NCBI GenBank assembly: GCA_031262335.1
Contig: JAISHX010000190.1
Coordinates: forward strand, 1-7,991
DNA: 7,991 nt
DNA from: Clostridiales bacterium
GTDB taxonomy: Bacteria; Bacillota; Clostridia; Lachnospirales; WRAX01
Direction of reading: 5' to 3'
Shown: piece by piece, positions 6,782-7,991 of the stretch
Layout of the letters: each line of letters begins with the position of its first letter
Numbering within the stretch: the first letter of the stretch is position 1
Program-made: the position numbers and the translations under genes
The notes under the pieces: model-generated
Databases searched by the model: none
The model's input: the letters and a program-made list of their open reading frames with translations, nothing else
Told to the model about the DNA's origin: nothing

Positions 6782-7630
6782 ACCGGCTTTATCAAAAATA
6801 TATTTTTTGTCACAAAAATGGCACTCAAGTTCGGCTTTGCCGTCAGAGTTTATTATTTCTTCAAGTTCTTTTTTGCCAAGACTGATTAAAGAACGTCTTG
6901 CCCTTTCCGCCGAACAATCACAACGGTAACAAACCGGCAAGTTTTCAGAAAAATCAACAGAAAAACCGTTCAAAACAGTATTCATTATGTCGGAAATCGT
7001 CATTCCGCTTTCAAACATAGCTGTCACGCTTTTTATGGCAGCTATGTTTTTTTCTAACTTTGAAATAACCGCATCTTCAGCAAACGGCATAAGCTGCACA
7101 ATAAAACCACCTGATTGTTTTATTGTATAGTCGGTATTAACCAATACACCCAGCGCAACAACACTTGGAGTTTGTTCTGACTGTGCATAATATGCTACCA
7201 AGTCCTCTGCAATTTCTCCTGAAACAAGCTCAATTTGACCAACAGACGGCTCTGTCATACCTATATCTTTTATAACTGTAAGCGTACCGTTTCCTATTGC
7301 TCCGGAAACATTCAATTTACCGACAATGTTACGCGGCGGGTCTGCAAGCGGATTTTCCGCATAGCCTTTTACAGTTCCGTCAGGACGCGCAAACGCAAAA
7401 ATTCCGCCTATATCTCCGTCGCCTTTTATTTGCAAACTAACAGAGCCGTTTTCTTCTTTAATGTTTAATCCCATTATTGCGGCACCTGTTAAAAGCCGCC
7501 CTAATGCCGCAGATGCTGTTGGGGAAAGGTTGTGAATTTGACGTGCTGTTTCTACAGTTTCTTTTGTTGTAGCAAAGAAAGCTCTTATTGCTCCGCCACC
7601 TGCAACCGTACGGATTATTGAATCAGACAT
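6755..7630 (-). CDS. hslO: Redox-regulated chaperone Hsp33
   Basis: Hsp33 is a cytosolic holdase that is switched on when oxidation forms disulfides in its zinc centre and releases the metal. The protein is 291 residues, the usual size. The core contains the family blocks A-R-Q-I-H-N-L-S-P-T-A-S-A-A-L-G-R, Y-Y-A-Q-S-E-Q-T-P-S and G-G-F-I-V-Q-L-M-P. The C-terminal redox switch is complete: Cys237-Asp-Cys239 and Cys270-His-Phe-Cys273, with an extra Cys234 just before it. The start is ATG 7630, with AAGGAG at 7646-7641, ten bases upstream. The last nine codons overlap the end of the plus-strand membrane protein gene, and no terminator lies between them. It appears to be a single-gene unit read from the repeat-flanked region at 7640-7690. 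Confidence 0.96.
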   Translation of the reverse strand: MSDSIIRTVAGGGAIRAFFATTKETVETARQIHNLSPTASAALGRLLTGAAIMGLNIKEENGSVSLQIKGDGDIGGIFAFARPDGTVKGYAENPLADPPRNIVGKLNVSGAIGNGTLTVIKDIGMTEPSVGQIELVSGEIAEDLVAYYAQSEQTPSVVALGVLVNTDYTIKQSGGFIVQLMPFAEDAVISKLEKNIAAIKSVTAMFESGMTISDIMNTVLNGFSVDFSENLPVCYRCDCSAERARRSLISLGKKELEEIINSDGKAELECHFCDKKYIFDKAGLIDLTKSN

Positions 7631-7655
7631 AATATTTGTTCTCCTTAATTTAATT

Positions 7656-7679
7656 TTTATAGTGTTGGTTCGGTGTCAA
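7656..7679 (-). promoter_or_regulatory. Weak candidate promoter elements upstream of hslO
   Basis: The minus strand holds a perfect TTGACA (7679-7674) and a TATAAA (7661-7656), but they are only 12 bases apart, too short for a standard SigA promoter. AT-rich hexamers further on (for example AAAAAT at 7658-7653) give a spacing of 15 with a poorer match. A promoter must lie in or beyond this stretch if hslO is transcribed alone, but the exact site is not resolved. Confidence 0.3.
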
Positions 7680-7705
7680 AACCGTGTGGCTCTGCCCCAC
7701 ACCCC

Positions 7706-7734
7706 GTTTCTTTCTTCTTAAAGAAGAAAGAAAC
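7706..7734. repeat. Perfect 14-bp AG/CT palindrome in copy A
   Basis: GTTTCTTTCTTCTT is followed by one A and then its exact reverse complement, AAGAAGAAAGAAAC. One strand arm is pure pyrimidine and the other pure purine apart from the end bases. As RNA it would form a hairpin only with some unpaired central bases; as DNA it is an inverted repeat able to bind a dimeric protein or extrude a cruciform. There is no T-run on either side that would make it a convincing terminator. Confidence 0.9.
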
Positions 7735-7747
7735 AAAGAAGATAGCA

Positions 7748-7797
7748 TTTGCAGACAGAAGGCAACTATAAAATTGTTGTTGCCTTCTGTCTGCAAA
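7748..7797. repeat. 19-bp stem-loop in copy A
   Basis: Positions 7748-7766 pair perfectly with 7779-7797 around a 12-base loop (7767-7778). The outer 13 pairs (TTTGCAGACAGAA with its complement) are the same as in copy B; the inner six differ. The stem is too long and lacks a T-tract, so it is not an ordinary intrinsic terminator. Confidence 0.92.
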
Positions 7798-7834
7798 CAA
7801 AAACCAAGACCGCAGGACGTTGCCCCGCACCCCA

Positions 7835-7861
7835 TTTCTTTCTTCTTAAAGAAGAAAGAAA
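7835..7861. repeat. 13-bp AG/CT palindrome in copy B
   Basis: TTTCTTTCTTCTT, one central A, then the exact reverse complement. It equals the copy A palindrome less its outermost G-C pair, which is lost through the G-to-A change at 7834. Confidence 0.9.
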
Positions 7862-7875
7862 CAAAGAAGATAACT

Positions 7876-7925
7876 TTTGCAGACAGAAGGTGGCGGCTAA
7901 TTTGCAGTCACTTTCTGTCTGCAAA
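7876..7925 (+). repeat. 19-bp stem-loop in copy B with two G-T wobbles
   Basis: Positions 7876-7894 pair with 7907-7925 around a 12-base loop (7895-7906), the same geometry as copy A. Two pairs are G-T (7889 with 7912, and 7893 with 7908). They would be G-U pairs in a plus-strand RNA but C-A mismatches in a minus-strand RNA. Relative to copy A, C-G has become T-A at stem position 16 and A-T has become G-C at position 17. Confidence 0.88.
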
Positions 7926-7935
7926 TGAAGGGATT

Positions 7936-7959
7936 CCAAAGGGACGATTGTCCCTTTGG
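7936..7959. repeat. 10-bp hairpin downstream of copy B
   Basis: CCAAAGGGAC (7936-7945) and GTCCCTTTGG (7950-7959) pair perfectly around a GATT loop. It starts ten bases after the long stem of copy B and has no counterpart after copy A, where a related GGACGTTG string is all that remains. Confidence 0.88.
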
Positions 7960-7966
7960 TCAGGGG

Positions 7967-7989
7967 CTTGGGGGCTGAAAGCCCCCAAG
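7967..7989. repeat. 9-bp GC-rich hairpin at the window edge
   Basis: CTTGGGGGC (7967-7975) pairs with GCCCCCAAG (7981-7989) around a TGAAA loop. It is strong enough to act as a terminator stem, but the window ends two bases later, so a following T-tract can be neither seen nor excluded. It may equally be the end module of the repeat element. Confidence 0.8.
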
Positions 7990-7991
7990 GT

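Larger units (their letters stand above)
7693..7820. repeat. Structured intergenic repeat, copy A (128-base unit)
   Basis: First copy of a direct repeat whose second copy lies exactly 128 bases downstream. Positions 7693-7762 match 7821-7890 at 66 of 70 bases, and 7785-7797 match 7913-7925 perfectly. The intervening 22 bases, which form the top of a stem and its loop, match at only 9. The unit starts with TGCCCC-A/G-CACCCC, then an AG/CT palindrome, a short spacer (CAAAGAAGATA) and the long stem-loop; 7798-7820 is a divergent tail. Non-coding: the only open frame through it is a minus-strand shadow without a ribosome binding site. Copies elsewhere in the genome would be expected of a dispersed repeat but cannot be tested here. 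Confidence 0.85.
7821..7948. repeat. Structured intergenic repeat, copy B
   Basis: Second copy, directly abutting copy A in the same orientation. It differs from copy A at four positions in the first 70 bases (7827, 7834, 7873 and 7875), then diverges in the stem top and loop. After the stem (7926 onward) the sequence departs from copy A and continues into two further hairpins, so copy B appears to carry the fuller end of the element, or is joined to another module. The right limit is set only by the 128-base spacing and may not be the true boundary. Confidence 0.8.

Noticed and set aside
6797..6820. Terminator between the membrane protein gene and hslO
   Set aside because: Only a weak AT-rich TTTTTG/CAAAAA symmetry is present, inside hslO coding sequence, with no GC-rich stem.
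7650..7835. Minus-strand 61-residue open frame through the repeats
   Set aside because: It is composed almost entirely of repeat sequence (the palindrome and stem translate to Ser/Leu/Lys runs), has no ribosome binding site or family likeness, and would run across the hslO promoter region.
7693..7991. CRISPR array
   Set aside because: There are only two long repeats with internal symmetry and no short regular spacers; no cas gene is present.

Overview
The window looks like chromosomal core DNA of a low-GC Firmicute, most likely a member of Clostridia. The evidence is the AT-rich codon use, strong AGGAG-type ribosome binding sites, the era-recO pairing, and the families present (class II polyphosphate kinase 2, DUF402, Hsp33, MATE exporter). 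I see no phage, plasmid or transposase gene, and no rRNA, tRNA or CRISPR array. No database search could be run, so identities rest on motifs and family memory.

Left part, minus strand (1-3540): a compact operon read right to left, era -> recO -> two-domain PPK2 (polyphosphate:AMP phosphotransferase type) -> DUF402 protein. A further gene appears to start at the window edge. Junctions overlap or are only a few bases long, so the genes are probably co-transcribed and partly translationally coupled. Era and RecO serve ribosome assembly and recombinational repair. The last two genes both concern nucleotide phosphates: PPK2 would charge AMP or ADP from polyphosphate, and DUF402 relatives hydrolyse nucleoside di- and triphosphates.

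Middle (3541-3740): a divergent promoter region. A good sigma-70-type promoter faces each way, one for era and one for the plus-strand operon.

Plus-strand operon (3741-6781): a membrane-anchored GAF-PAS sensor with no output domain, a MATE-family multidrug/sodium antiporter, and a small single-pass membrane protein of unknown function. All three coding regions overlap end to start. The small protein's 3' end also overlaps, tail to tail, the 3' end of minus-strand hslO (6755-7630), which encodes the redox-regulated chaperone Hsp33.

Right edge (7631-7991): about 360 bases without a credible gene. After the hslO leader comes a structured intergenic repeat, made of two copies spaced exactly 128 bases apart. 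Each copy has a near-perfect AG/CT palindrome followed by a 19-bp stem with a 12-base loop, and two further hairpins follow the second copy. The two long stems differ in sequence but keep their pairing, through compensatory changes and G-T wobbles. This suggests selection on a folded RNA or single strand, and it is the most interesting non-coding signal in the window.
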